A stretch of DNA of 64,000 bases from Hymenobacter ruricola (GTDB lineage Bacteria; Bacteroidota; Bacteroidia; Cytophagales; Hymenobacteraceae), in NCBI RefSeq assembly GCF_015694525.1, contig NZ_JADQDM010000001.1, forward strand, positions 744,001 through 808,000. Reading direction: 5' to 3'. Positions within the stretch are counted from its first letter, which is position 1. Each line of letters begins with the position of its first letter. Below, in pieces: positions 43,162 to 51,393 of the stretch. A program made the translations under genes and the position numbers. The notes under the pieces were generated by a model. It did not search any database, was not told the origin of the DNA, and saw nothing but the letters and a program-made list of their open reading frames with translations.

Positions 43162-44783
43162 ACCCCACCGCTTCCCTTCGCACCCGGCGCTCCATCGTGG
43201 AGCTACAACAAGACCACGCCGCCGGCAACCCCAAGCCCCTGGACGACCTGATGCGCGCCTGGAAAGGCATCAAAGAGCTGAACCCCGACGACCCCCGGTC
43301 TTTTTTTAACCTGGGCGGCTACCACGGCGAGCCTTTCCGGGGCGAGGGCGAAACCAACGGGGCGTACTGGGGCGGCTACTGCAACCACGGCAACGTGCTG
43401 TTTCCCACCTGGCACCGCGTGTATTGCCTCAAGGTAGAAGAGGCTTTGCAGAGCATTCCCGGCTGCGAGGACGTGATGCTGCCGTACTGGGACCAGACCA
43501 CGGCCGAAGCGCTGGCGCAGGGAATTCCGACGGCCCTGACCGATGCGACCTACACGTTTGCGACCGGCGAAAAAATCCCCAACCCCCTCCTGTCCTTCAC
43601 TTTCCCGGTGGCCATCGTCGACCAGGTGGGGGGCGATAATTCCGAATACAGCAAGCCGGCGGGCTACGAAACCGTGCGCTACCCGCTGTCGGGCCTCGTG
43701 GGCACGCCCGCCGACCAGCAGCAGACCACGACACACAACGCCCAGTACGCCGACTACGACCAGAACGTCAAGCTGCTCAACGGCAACATTGTCCGGTGGC
43801 TGCAGCACGATTTCGAGGTAACGCCCGATGAGCCCATTCAGCCGGCTCAACCCATCGGGATACTCAAGGAGTTTGAGCAATGCTTGCAGGCGCCCAACTA
43901 CACCGTGTTTTCCAACACCACTTCGGCGCAGGAGTGGAACACGCAGCCCGAAAACCAGAACAACCAAGTGATGCCCCTCGAGCAGCCCCACAACGATATC
44001 CACCTGGCTACCGGGGGGTTCGACGTGCCGTCGCAGGGGGATTTTTCTCCCATCCCCGATGCCAACGGCGACATGGGTGAAAACGACACCGCCGCGCTGG
44101 ACCCCATTTTCTACTTCCACCACTGCAACGTGGACCGGGTGTTTTGGCTGTGGCAGAAGCGGCACAACGCCGTCGACCAACTCGAAATCATCGACGGCTA
44201 CCACGGCACGAGTTCCTCCGACAGCCAGGGCCCAACCCCCGGTTTCGCCCCCGATACCCCGCTGAACCTCGACTCGCCTTTGAACCCGTTTCAGAAGCTG
44301 GAAGGCGGGCAAATCTACACCTCCCGCGACTGCATCAACATCGAAACCCAGCTGGGCTACACCTACAGCCCGGGCTCGCTGGAAGACCTGCCGCCGGTAG
44401 CGGCCACGCAGGCAGCCCCGTTGGTGGCCTCGCCGGCAGCCCCGGCAGCAGCCCCGCAGGCGGCGGTTAAGCTGAAAACCCTGCACGTTTCCCGCATCAA
44501 CAAAGCGCCCATCAAGGGGTCGTTCATCGTGGTGGCGTATGCCAACGTGGGCGGAAAAAAGCGGTTGGTGGGGTATAAATCGGTGCTGAGCCGCTGGGAT
44601 TCGGGCTACTGCCTTAATTGCCAAACGCATTTGGAGGTGAAGGCGGCTTTTCCGCTCATGGCCGTAAATCCGGAGGGCCTGACCGAGGACGACTTCACGG
44701 TTGAGCTCATCACCCGCGGCCACAACGCGCCCCAGCGCGAGGCCTTGCTGGCCAAAAACCCCTACTTGCTGGAATTGCGGTAG
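43158..44783 (+). CDS. Tyrosinase-family type 3 copper oxidase
   Basis: This 541-residue protein shows both copper sites. CuA histidines are in GGYHGEPF, YCNHGNVLFPTWHRVY; CuB histidines are in PHNDIHLATG and IFYFHHCNVDRVFW. The enzyme oxidises phenols to quinones and can start melanin synthesis. After residue about 405 there is an Ala/Pro-rich linker and a C-terminal domain of about 100 residues (SFIVVAYANVGGKKRLVGYK, DSGYCLNCQTHLEV). It may act as a lid that keeps the enzyme inactive, as in other tyrosinases. No signal peptide is seen. It overlaps the upstream membrane protein gene by 4 nt. Confidence 0.92.
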   Translation: MNPTASLRTRRSIVELQQDHAAGNPKPLDDLMRAWKGIKELNPDDPRSFFNLGGYHGEPFRGEGETNGAYWGGYCNHGNVLFPTWHRVYCLKVEEALQSIPGCEDVMLPYWDQTTAEALAQGIPTALTDATYTFATGEKIPNPLLSFTFPVAIVDQVGGDNSEYSKPAGYETVRYPLSGLVGTPADQQQTTTHNAQYADYDQNVKLLNGNIVRWLQHDFEVTPDEPIQPAQPIGILKEFEQCLQAPNYTVFSNTTSAQEWNTQPENQNNQVMPLEQPHNDIHLATGGFDVPSQGDFSPIPDANGDMGENDTAALDPIFYFHHCNVDRVFWLWQKRHNAVDQLEIIDGYHGTSSSDSQGPTPGFAPDTPLNLDSPLNPFQKLEGGQIYTSRDCINIETQLGYTYSPGSLEDLPPVAATQAAPLVASPAAPAAAPQAAVKLKTLHVSRINKAPIKGSFIVVAYANVGGKKRLVGYKSVLSRWDSGYCLNCQTHLEVKAAFPLMAVNPEGLTEDDFTVELITRGHNAPQREALLAKNPYLLELR

Positions 44784-45083
44784 TTGCCGGGTAGCAGGCC
44801 GGAATCTTTTTTACGCCCCCGAATCGGCGCGCATCCGCTTAGCACCGGCTGCGCACCGGCTCGGGGGCGTTGCGCGTGGCGGCGGGTTGCAAGCCAGCAG
44901 GGGAATCAAGGCCGGGTCGGCTATCTGTTTTTGCAAGCCAGTGGCCAGCAGCTTTCTGTGCCCGCATGGTTCTCCGCTTTCAACAACCGGCCCCGCCGCT
45001 GCGGGCATGCCGTGGAAAATATGGGCGAGGTAGCCGACCGCTTTATTCGCGTTGAATACAAGCAGTAAGGCTGGAAATAGAGG
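44784..45083. other. Gap after tyrosinase with a hairpin and a possible gene relic
   Basis: ACGCCCCCGA (44813-44822) is mirrored at 44861-44870, a hairpin that could end tyrosinase transcription. The tyrosinase frame stays open after its stop for about 94 codons and ends HAVENMGEVADRFIRVEYKQ, which looks protein-like but matches no family I know. It could be the tail of a lost gene. Confidence 0.4.
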
Positions 45084-45206
45084 ATACAAGAACGGTCATG
45101 CTGAGCTTGTCGAAGCATCTCGCGTGTGGTAGTAATTCTTTTCTTGCGATTGGATTACTACCACACGCGAGATGCTTCGACAAGCTCAGCATGACCGTTC
45201 TTGTAT
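45084..45206. repeat. Long palindromic element with 53-nt perfect arms
   Basis: Arms at 45084-45136 and 45154-45206 are perfectly complementary over 53 nt with a 17-nt loop. They carry GGTCATGCTGAGCTTGTCGA and GAAGCATCTCGCG. It ends 8 nt before the aldo/keto reductase stop and is the longest palindrome in the window. Confidence 0.9.
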
Positions 45207-45214
45207 AATGGCTT

Positions 45215-46177
45215 TTACTCGGCCTTCGCCGGCTGCGCCTGCTCCAGCGTCTGCAAGTCGTCGGCGGTCAGGCGCAGCTCGGTGGCTTCGAGCAGTTCCG
45301 TGACCTGGCCCACGCTGGTGGCGCTGGCAATGGGCGCCGTCACGGCGGGTGCCTGCATCAGCCAGGCCAGCGCCACCTGGGCCGGCGTGGCCGAGTGCCG
45401 GTCAGCCACCGCATCGAGGGCCGTGAGGATGGCTAAGCCTTTTTCATTCAAATACTTCTGGCCCACGCCGCCGCCGCGCGGGCTCTTTTGCAAGTCGGCT
45501 TCGGAGCGGTACTTGCCGGTGAGGAAGCCGGCGGCGAGGCCGTAGTACGGAATGGCGCTGATGTTTTCTTCCAATAAAATGGCCGCCAGGTTCTTCTCGA
45601 AATCCTCTCGGTCGTAGAGGTTGTAGAGGTTTTGCAGCGTCTCGTAGCGTGGGAAACCGTGCTGCTGGCTGGCAGCCAAGGACTCTTGCAGGCGCTCTTT
45701 GGTAAAGTTGGAGGCGCCGATGGCGCGCACCTTGCCTTCCTTCACCAGTTGGGCGTAGGCTTCCAGGGTTTCCTCCACGGGCGTGGTGGGGTCGTCTTTA
45801 TGCGACTGGTAGAGGTCGAGGTAGTCGGTTTGCAGGCGCCGGAGCGAGCCTTCCACGGCGCGCAGGATGTAGTCTTTCTTCAGGCCTTTGTTATCGGCGT
45901 TTACCTCCCAGCCCACTTTGGTGGCGATGACGACGTCGTCGCGGCGCCCGCGCCGCTGCAGCCACTTGCCGATGATGGTTTCGGACTCGCCGCCCACGTG
46001 GCCGGGCACCCACACCGAGTAGCCGTCGGCCGTGTCGATGGCGTTGCCGCCGCCCGCCACGAAGGCGTCGAGTACGGCGAAGGAAGTAGCCTCGTCGATG
46101 GTCCAGCCAAAGACGTTGCCGCCCAGCATGAGCGGCGAGATAGAGAGGCCGGAGCGGCCGAGTTCACGGGTTTGCAT
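45215..46177 (-). CDS. Aldo/keto reductase
   Basis: This 320-residue protein starts at the ATG at 46177. MQTRELGRSGLSISPLMLGG, then FVAGGGNAIDTADGYSVW (catalytic Asp and Tyr), VVIATKVG (Lys) and YLDLYQSHKDDP (His) give the complete AKR tetrad on a TIM barrel. AIGASNFTKERL and TAPIASATSVGQ are the usual strands near the NADPH site. It reduces aldehydes or ketones; the substrate is unknown. The 53-nt-arm palindrome lies directly after the stop, and a second palindrome (46251-46324) upstream. Confidence 0.94.
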   Translation of the reverse strand: MQTRELGRSGLSISPLMLGGNVFGWTIDEATSFAVLDAFVAGGGNAIDTADGYSVWVPGHVGGESETIIGKWLQRRGRRDDVVIATKVGWEVNADNKGLKKDYILRAVEGSLRRLQTDYLDLYQSHKDDPTTPVEETLEAYAQLVKEGKVRAIGASNFTKERLQESLAASQQHGFPRYETLQNLYNLYDREDFEKNLAAILLEENISAIPYYGLAAGFLTGKYRSEADLQKSPRGGGVGQKYLNEKGLAILTALDAVADRHSATPAQVALAWLMQAPAVTAPIASATSVGQVTELLEATELRLTADDLQTLEQAQPAKAE

Positions 46178-46250
46178 AGCGAAAAAAGCAGTGTAGGAAT
46201 GAGCTGCACTAACCGGAAAAAGGGGCCGAAGGTTGGGCTGACGGCCGTTC

Positions 46251-46324
46251 CGTAGCGTGGACTCTGCGAGTCCGCGCTTAGACGAATACCCCTTAGTGCG
46301 CGGACTTGCAGAGTCCACGCCACG
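46251..46324. repeat. Palindromic element of the GCGGACTnTGnAGTCCGCG family
   Basis: 27-nt arms (46251-46277 and 46298-46324) with two mismatches, starting CGTAGCGTGGACTCTGCGAG. It is related to the copy at 17969-18055. Confidence 0.8.
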
Positions 46325-46331
46325 GTACGGG

Positions 46332-46814
46332 CTAGGTCCGGATGGCGTCGGTATCCACCGGCGTGTAGCCCAGCTGCCGGCTCATGCTCAGCACCTGGCC
46401 TTTGTGGTGAAACTCGTGGGTAATGACGTGGGTGAACAAGTGCAGCGGCGAAAACGGCTGGGGCACCCGCTGGCGCGGCACCGCCACCGGCACGGGCTCC
46501 AGCCACCGGCCGGCAAAGTGCTGCCCGAAATCCGCCACCAACGCATCGGCTTCCCCAAAAAGCCGCCGCAGGGCCGCCACGTCGGGCACGGTTTCGGGGG
46601 CCGGCCGGGGCCGCGCAGGGCGCTGCAGCGCCGATTGGCCCAGCCAGAAATCGTAGCAGGCCGCCATGTGCACCAGCAAGTCGCGGATGCTGCTGTGGTT
46701 GAAGGCCGCCACGGGCGCCACAAAGTGCGCGGGGCTGAGCGTGGCGCAATAATCCAGCAACGCCGCGCGGGCGCTGCGAACCAACTCGTATTGTTGCGAA
46801 AAAGCAGCTTCCAT
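46332..46814 (-). CDS. DinB-like family protein
   Basis: This 160-residue protein starts at the ATG at 46814. It is a four-helix DinB/YfiT-type protein with three metal-ligand histidines in the expected places: NHSSIRDLLVHMAACYDFWL and THVITHEFHHKGQVL. Relatives bind Zn or Ni and some act as thiol-dependent transferases or dehalogenases. It has no signal peptide. Palindromic elements lie on both sides. Confidence 0.9.
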   Translation of the reverse strand: MEAAFSQQYELVRSARAALLDYCATLSPAHFVAPVAAFNHSSIRDLLVHMAACYDFWLGQSALQRPARPRPAPETVPDVAALRRLFGEADALVADFGQHFAGRWLEPVPVAVPRQRVPQPFSPLHLFTHVITHEFHHKGQVLSMSRQLGYTPVDTDAIRT

Positions 46815-46846
46815 GAATGAGGTAAGCGTTAAACAAAAAAACAGAA

Positions 46847-46941
46847 CGTCATGTCGAGCTTGTCGACACATCTCGCGTGGGGCAGTAATCCTTGTTGATT
46901 AGTGGTGGCACGCGAGATGTCTCGACAAGCTCGACATGACG
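46847..46941. repeat. Long palindromic element, GTCATGTCGAGCTTGTCGA variant
   Basis: 33-nt arms at 46847-46879 and 46909-46941 with one mismatch and a 29-nt loop. The inner part reads ACATCTCGCGTG. It lies between the DinB gene and the thioredoxin-like gene's terminator. Confidence 0.85.
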
Positions 46942-46944
46942 GCC

Positions 46945-46998
46945 AAAAAAGCCGCAAATCAGGGCCGCTTTGTTTAGAAAGCGGCCCTGATTTGCGGC
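46945..46998 (-). terminator. Rho-independent terminator of the TlpA-like gene
   Basis: Perfect 21-nt arms at 46951-46971 and 46978-46998 with a 6-nt loop. On the minus strand six T residues follow the stem. It is 25 nt past the stop at 47023. Confidence 0.9.
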
Positions 46999-47022
46999 GT
47001 AAATATGCGTTGCTAAAAAGCG

Positions 47023-48168
47023 CTAGTTCACCTTGTTCAGCAGCTTGCCGAGGGTGCTTTGCAGCTCCTCGCCGCGCAGGTTGGTGGCCACGATTTTGCC
47101 CTGCGGGTCGAGCAGAAAGTTTTGCGGAATGGCCTGCACGCCGTATTCCTGCGCGGCGGCGTTGTTCCAATATTTCAGGTCCGAGACGTGCGTCCAGGTC
47201 AGGTTGTCTTTCTGGATGGCTTTCACCCAGGCGTCGTGGGCGCCTTCGCGGTCCAAGGACACGCCCAGCACGGTGAATCCCTTGTCTTTGTAGGTGTTGA
47301 AGGCCTGCACCACGTTGGGGTTTTCCTGGCGGCAGGGGCCGCACCAGCTCGCCCAGAAGTCAATCAGCACGTATTTGCCGCGCAGGCTGCTCAGCTTCAC
47401 GGGCACATTGTCGGGGGTGTTCTGGGTGAAATCGGGGGCCATCGAGCCGATGGCCACCTTCTGCAGGCGCCTAATCTGTTCATCGATGCGCTGGCCCCGC
47501 GGCGTGTTGCGCAGGTTAGCGCTCAGGCCCTGGTAGAGTGCCGCATACGACGTCACTTCGGGCACCGACCCGCCCACGTCCTGTAGCACAAACAAGCTAT
47601 AGCGGGTGTCGGGGTGGGCCTTCACGTAGGCGGTCCGAATGGCTTTCTGCTCGGCCTCGATGGGGTCGAGCTTGGCTTCGAGCTGCTTGATGTATGCCGG
47701 GTCTTTGCGGGTGGCCTCGGGCTGGGCGCGGTATTCTTTGACGAAGGCCTCGTAGCGGTCGTCCAAGGATTTCAGCGCGGCCCCTAGTTTGGTTTTCTCG
47801 TCGTTGAGCGGCGTGCCGCGCACCACGGCTTTGGTGGCCGAATCGGGCATGCTGATGGCAATGGTGCCCTGCTCCACGAAGAAAAAGTCCTTGGTCGCGT
47901 CCTTCGAGTTGGCCAGCGAGGTACCGTTGTGGCTAAGGACCAGCGTGGCACGGCCCGGCTCAGACACCGCGCCTTTGAACTCGAAACGGCCATTCTTCAC
48001 GGCCGCCGAGTCGACCAGCCATTTTTGCGCCTGCACGTAGCGCAGGTAGGCTTTGGTGACGTTGGCTTTGGCGCCCACGGTGCCTTTCACCACAAAGTTT
48101 TCAGTGGGGGCCTGCGCCTGGGTCAGGGCGGGCAGCAGCGCCAGCGCGCCGCAAACAAGTTTTTTCAT
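47023..48168 (-). CDS. TlpA/AhpC-type thioredoxin-fold protein with DUF4369-like N-terminal domain
   Basis: This 381-residue protein starts at the ATG at 48168 with a signal peptide (MKKLVCGALALLPALTQAQA). The N-terminal domain (FVVKGTVGAKANVTKAYLRY, FFFVEQGTIAISMPD) is of the DUF4369 type found in Bacteroidota disulfide-handling proteins. A helical middle precedes the C-terminal thioredoxin fold with WASWCGPCRQENPNV. It would reduce disulfides outside the cytoplasm. A likely -7 box, TATCTTTA (one mismatch), is at 48260-48267. Confidence 0.92.
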   Translation of the reverse strand: MKKLVCGALALLPALTQAQAPTENFVVKGTVGAKANVTKAYLRYVQAQKWLVDSAAVKNGRFEFKGAVSEPGRATLVLSHNGTSLANSKDATKDFFFVEQGTIAISMPDSATKAVVRGTPLNDEKTKLGAALKSLDDRYEAFVKEYRAQPEATRKDPAYIKQLEAKLDPIEAEQKAIRTAYVKAHPDTRYSLFVLQDVGGSVPEVTSYAALYQGLSANLRNTPRGQRIDEQIRRLQKVAIGSMAPDFTQNTPDNVPVKLSSLRGKYVLIDFWASWCGPCRQENPNVVQAFNTYKDKGFTVLGVSLDREGAHDAWVKAIQKDNLTWTHVSDLKYWNNAAAQEYGVQAIPQNFLLDPQGKIVATNLRGEELQSTLGKLLNKVN

Positions 48169-48291
48169 AAGACGCAGAAGATGAGTTAGCAACAAGATGC
48201 CGGAAAGCCGGTGGTAGTTGCACGGCCGCAAGCCACCGAACACACCCGATTTCGGGTTCTAAAGATAGCGGCGCGGGCGCTGCCACGGCCA

Positions 48292-48882
48292 CTACTCACG
48301 CACCCAGCGCGTTTTGTCCTGCACCGGCCCGCGCTGGCCCGGCGCGGAGGGCACCTCCACGTAGCCCAGCTGGAAAAAGCCCAGCAGCCGGTCGTCGGCT
48401 CCGAGGCCGAAAAAGGCCTTGGCTTCGGGCGTGTAGGTGATGCCGCCGCTGCTCCAGTAGCCGCCCAGGCCGTAGGCGTGGGCCGTGAGGTGCAGGTTTT
48501 GGACGGCGCAGGCCACGGCTTCGATTTCCTCAATTTCGGGCAGGTGCGGTTCGGTGCGCTTCATGGCAATGGCGATGACGTGCGAGCAGCGCGGCGGGTT
48601 CTGGCGCAGGCTGGCGTGCTTGGCGGCTTTGAAGGCCGGGCCGGCGGTTTGCTGGTACAAATCGGCCTGAAACTCGGCCAGCCGAACCAGGCCCGCGCCC
48701 GTGAACACGGTGAAGCGCCAGGGCTCGGTTTGCTTGTGGCTGGGGGCCCAGTTGGCGTTTTCGAGCAGCTGCCAGATGAGGTCGTCGGGGATGACGCGGC
48801 CGGGCACAAACTGCGGGATGAACGTGCTGCGCCGCGTGCGCATGAGCGCGTTGACTTGTTCGGTATCGAAAGAAATGGGCAT
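48292..48882 (-). CDS. Nitroreductase family protein
   Basis: This 196-residue protein starts at the ATG at 48882. The FMN-binding segments are visible: MRTRRSTFIPQFVPGRVIPD, ENANWAPSHKQTEPWRFTVF and the C-terminal GLGADDRLLGFFQLGYVEVP. It reduces nitro groups or quinones with NAD(P)H, probably as a dimer. No signal peptide is present. It stands alone between two minus-strand genes. Confidence 0.93.
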   Translation of the reverse strand: MPISFDTEQVNALMRTRRSTFIPQFVPGRVIPDDLIWQLLENANWAPSHKQTEPWRFTVFTGAGLVRLAEFQADLYQQTAGPAFKAAKHASLRQNPPRCSHVIAIAMKRTEPHLPEIEEIEAVACAVQNLHLTAHAYGLGGYWSSGGITYTPEAKAFFGLGADDRLLGFFQLGYVEVPSAPGQRGPVQDKTRWVRE

Positions 48883-48957
48883 GAATCGAATAAAAAACGG
48901 TCGGGAATGCACCCGGCAGACGAATTCAGGACCGTTTTATTTGATTGGGCGCCGCCC

Positions 48958-49674
48958 TTAGGCCACGCGCCGGGCCGTGCTGGTGGGCAGCCACTCGGTG
49001 CAGCGGCACACCGCGCAGGCGTGGCAGGGCGCGGGCGTCAGCTTGGCCACCTGGCCGCATTCAATGCAGGCGTAGTCGCCGGCTTCGGCAATGACGGTGA
49101 GCGGCTCGGCCAGCAGCTCGGGCGTGATGGGCAGGCCGGGGCGCACTTCCTCATCGGGGTAGAAGTAGGCGCTAACCTGGCCCGTGGCTTCGATGTAGGC
49201 CAGCCGCACCTGACCCAGGTGCTCCACCTGCAGCTGCCGCAGCTCCCCGAATAACTCCTTGTGCGTCAGGTTCTGGTTGCGCAGGGCGCGGTCCACGATG
49301 GCGCCGTCGGCGATGAGCCGGACGGGCTTGCCTTCGAGCCAGTCGCTGAAGCGCGGGTAGTGTTCGGTGAGGCGGTTGAAGGCGAGGTACATCAGCATCA
49401 CCACCCCAAACACCACCGCAATGTGCGAGAGGGCGACGTCGTGGTAAAACATGGCGTCGCCTGCCGCCGAGCCCAGGGCCAGGATGATGCTCAGCTCGAA
49501 CAGCGACAGCTGCCGCACCCCGCGCCGCCCGGTGATGCGCAGGGCGGCCAGCGTGAGCAGGTAGGTGACCACGCAGCGAAAGGCGACTTCAAACAGAAAA
49601 GCCGGCGGCGCGTCGGCCGACCACAGCAGCCGCTGCCAGTCGAAGGGCGTGATGGTTTCGGCAAGCAGGGGCAT
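48958..49674 (-). CDS. DUF421 (YetF/YcaP-like) membrane protein with a cysteine-rich tail
   Basis: This 238-residue protein starts at the ATG at 49674. Three membrane helices lead into the DUF421 domain: LRITGRRGVRQLSLFELSII, LEGKPVRLIADGAIVDRALR and LTHKELFGELRQLQVEHLGQ. The family function is unknown; in spore formers relatives affect germination and membranes. The last 40 residues carry CIECGQ, then CHACAVCRC, a possible zinc-binding tail that the core family lacks. The same frame stays open far upstream, but that part overlaps two plus-strand genes and is not coding. Confidence 0.88.
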   Translation of the reverse strand: MPLLAETITPFDWQRLLWSADAPPAFLFEVAFRCVVTYLLTLAALRITGRRGVRQLSLFELSIILALGSAAGDAMFYHDVALSHIAVVFGVVMLMYLAFNRLTEHYPRFSDWLEGKPVRLIADGAIVDRALRNQNLTHKELFGELRQLQVEHLGQVRLAYIEATGQVSAYFYPDEEVRPGLPITPELLAEPLTVIAEAGDYACIECGQVAKLTPAPCHACAVCRCTEWLPTSTARRVA

Positions 49675-49830
49675 GGGCGGGAGCAGCGGATAGTAGTACA
49701 GGTATTTACTTGGTTTTGATTGATTGGTTGCCGAGCTTATGGGCAACGGGCCGGGGTGGGGGCGGCGGTTGGGCTTGCAACTGGCCGTGCGGGCCGGCCA
49801 GCGGGAAGTATTCAGTAGGGCAGCGGGAAG

Positions 49831-49838
49831 CATCTTTG
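49831..49838 (+). promoter_or_regulatory. -7-like box (CATCTTTG) of the membrane AraC regulator
   Basis: Seven of eight match TAnnTTTG, 25 nt before the ATG at 49864. Confidence 0.35.
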
Positions 49839-49863
49839 CGGCCGCCGGTTGGCACTGAGCCCT

Positions 49864-51084
49864 ATGCAAGTCACGATTTCCTTTATGACGGTGGCGCTGT
49901 TTGCCGTCATCGCGCAAGCCTTGTTTGCGGCCGGGCTGCTGGCCGCCTCGGTCTTCAACCGGGTGTCGAACCGCTTTCTGGCCCTGCTGATGGTGGCCAT
50001 TGCGCTGTGGGTACTCGACGGGTTTTTCCGCGTTTCGGGGCTGTACGGGCAGAATGCCGGGCTGTATTTCTCGCCCATCTACTACTCGCTGGGGTTTGGG
50101 CCGCTGCTGTATTTCTACGTGCGCAGCCTCGTGAACCACGGGTTTCGGTGGCGGGCCGGGTACTGGTGGCATTTCGGGCCGGTGCTGGGGCAGGCGGCGC
50201 TGTACTGGTGGCTGCGTTTCCAGCCCTACGCGGTGCGCAACGATTTCTGGCAGCACGTGCACCGGCCCGTCACCTACCGGCTGGAGTTCATCGGCACCTG
50301 GGTGTCGCTGATGGCGTACTTGTTTCTCAGCCTGCGCCTGTTGCGGCAGTACGGCCGCTGGCTGGAAGACAATTTTTCGGAGGTGTCGCGCCTGCGGCTG
50401 CGGTGGCTGCGCTGGCTGCTGGTGCTGCTGGCCCTGGTGAGCGGGCAGTGGCTGGTGGAGCTGGTGCTGCGCGAGTTTTTCGACCTGTACTACCGCTACG
50501 ACTATTCCACCGAGCTGCTGGGCGTGGTGGTGTTCGTCATCGGCATCGTGGGCCTGCGGCAGGCCGACATGCGGGCCGTGCGTTTCGCCCCCGACGAGGA
50601 GCCGGCCGCTGAGTTGGCAGCCGCGCCAGCCCCTGGGTCGCTTCCCGAAGCAGCCGAAATTGCCGCCGCAGAAGTTGCCGCCACGGAAGAAACCCCGCCG
50701 CCCCCGCCCGCCCCGAACCCCGAAGCAGCCGCCCAAACTGCGCCGCCGGCTCCCGACCCGCTCATCATGGAGCGCATCCGCCGGGCGCTGGTTGACGACC
50801 GGCTGTACCAAAACCCCACCCTGACGCTGGCCGAGCTTTCGGCCCACACCGGCCTGCCGCCGCGCCTCATTTCCTTCACCGTGAACGCCGGCTTCGGCCG
50901 CTCCTTCAACGACCTGGTGAACGGCTACCGCGTGGCCGAAGTGCAGCGCCGCCTCGCCGCGCCCGACGCCCGGCGCCTCACCCTGCTGGGCATCGCCTTC
51001 GAAAGCGGCTTCAACTCGAAGACGACGTTCAACCGGATTTTCAAGCAAGTGACCGGCGTGGCCCCGCGGGATTATCAGGGCTGA
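49864..51084 (+). CDS. Membrane-bound AraC-type regulator
   Basis: This 406-residue protein starts at the ATG at 49864. The first 240 residues form about seven hydrophobic helices (FMTVALFAVIAQALFAAGLL, SPIYYSLGFGPLLYFYVRSL). An acidic Ala/Pro/Glu-rich linker follows. The C-terminal AraC helix-turn-helix contains LTLAELSAHTGLPPRLISFT and LTLLGIAFESGFNSKTTFNR, IFKQVTGVAPRDY. It is a one-component sensor that would signal from the membrane to DNA; the stimulus is unknown. It is divergent from DUF421. Confidence 0.92.
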   Translation: MQVTISFMTVALFAVIAQALFAAGLLAASVFNRVSNRFLALLMVAIALWVLDGFFRVSGLYGQNAGLYFSPIYYSLGFGPLLYFYVRSLVNHGFRWRAGYWWHFGPVLGQAALYWWLRFQPYAVRNDFWQHVHRPVTYRLEFIGTWVSLMAYLFLSLRLLRQYGRWLEDNFSEVSRLRLRWLRWLLVLLALVSGQWLVELVLREFFDLYYRYDYSTELLGVVVFVIGIVGLRQADMRAVRFAPDEEPAAELAAAPAPGSLPEAAEIAAAEVAATEETPPPPPAPNPEAAAQTAPPAPDPLIMERIRRALVDDRLYQNPTLTLAELSAHTGLPPRLISFTVNAGFGRSFNDLVNGYRVAEVQRRLAAPDARRLTLLGIAFESGFNSKTTFNRIFKQVTGVAPRDYQG

Positions 51085-51393
51085 GGTCGGGCAGGGCGGC
51101 CTGCCTGTCATTGCGAGGCCGCAGGCCGTGGCAATCCGTCCTGCCCGGCGTGACAAGCCTTGAGTTGTGACAATGCCTTTATGCCCTCTCCAGCAAGCCA
51201 CGCTCTGAGCAGAGATGGGGCTTGCTGGTGGGAGTAGGTGTCTGATTTTGAAAGGAATGATTGCCACGGCCTGCGGCTTCGCAATGACAAAGAGGCCCCA
51301 CATCCGGTAGTGGCACGTCCCACATCCGGTTTTGGGGCGAGGAGCGGTGGGGTAGGGGGCCACCTTTGGGTCGTACTTCAAACGCCCCCAACC
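51085..51393. other. 309-bp gap holding a gene-less inverted repeat element
   Basis: Most of it is the element at 51106-51289. Downstream, CACCTTTG at 51361-51368 (one mismatch to the -7 box) lies 25 nt before the next ATG. No gene is supported. Confidence 0.6.
51106..51289. mobile_element. Gene-less relative of the GIY-YIG element (MITE-like)
   Basis: The left end (51106-51143) starts TGTCATTGCGAGGCCGCAGG and the right end (51254-51289) is its inverted copy. The internal sequence AGCCTTGAGTTGTGACAATG followed by CCTTTATG aligns with AGCCCTGAGTTGTGAAAAAG, CCTTTTC, the inner edge of the right end of the GIY-YIG element read on the minus strand. This supports a deletion derivative rather than chance. 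Confidence 0.65.
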
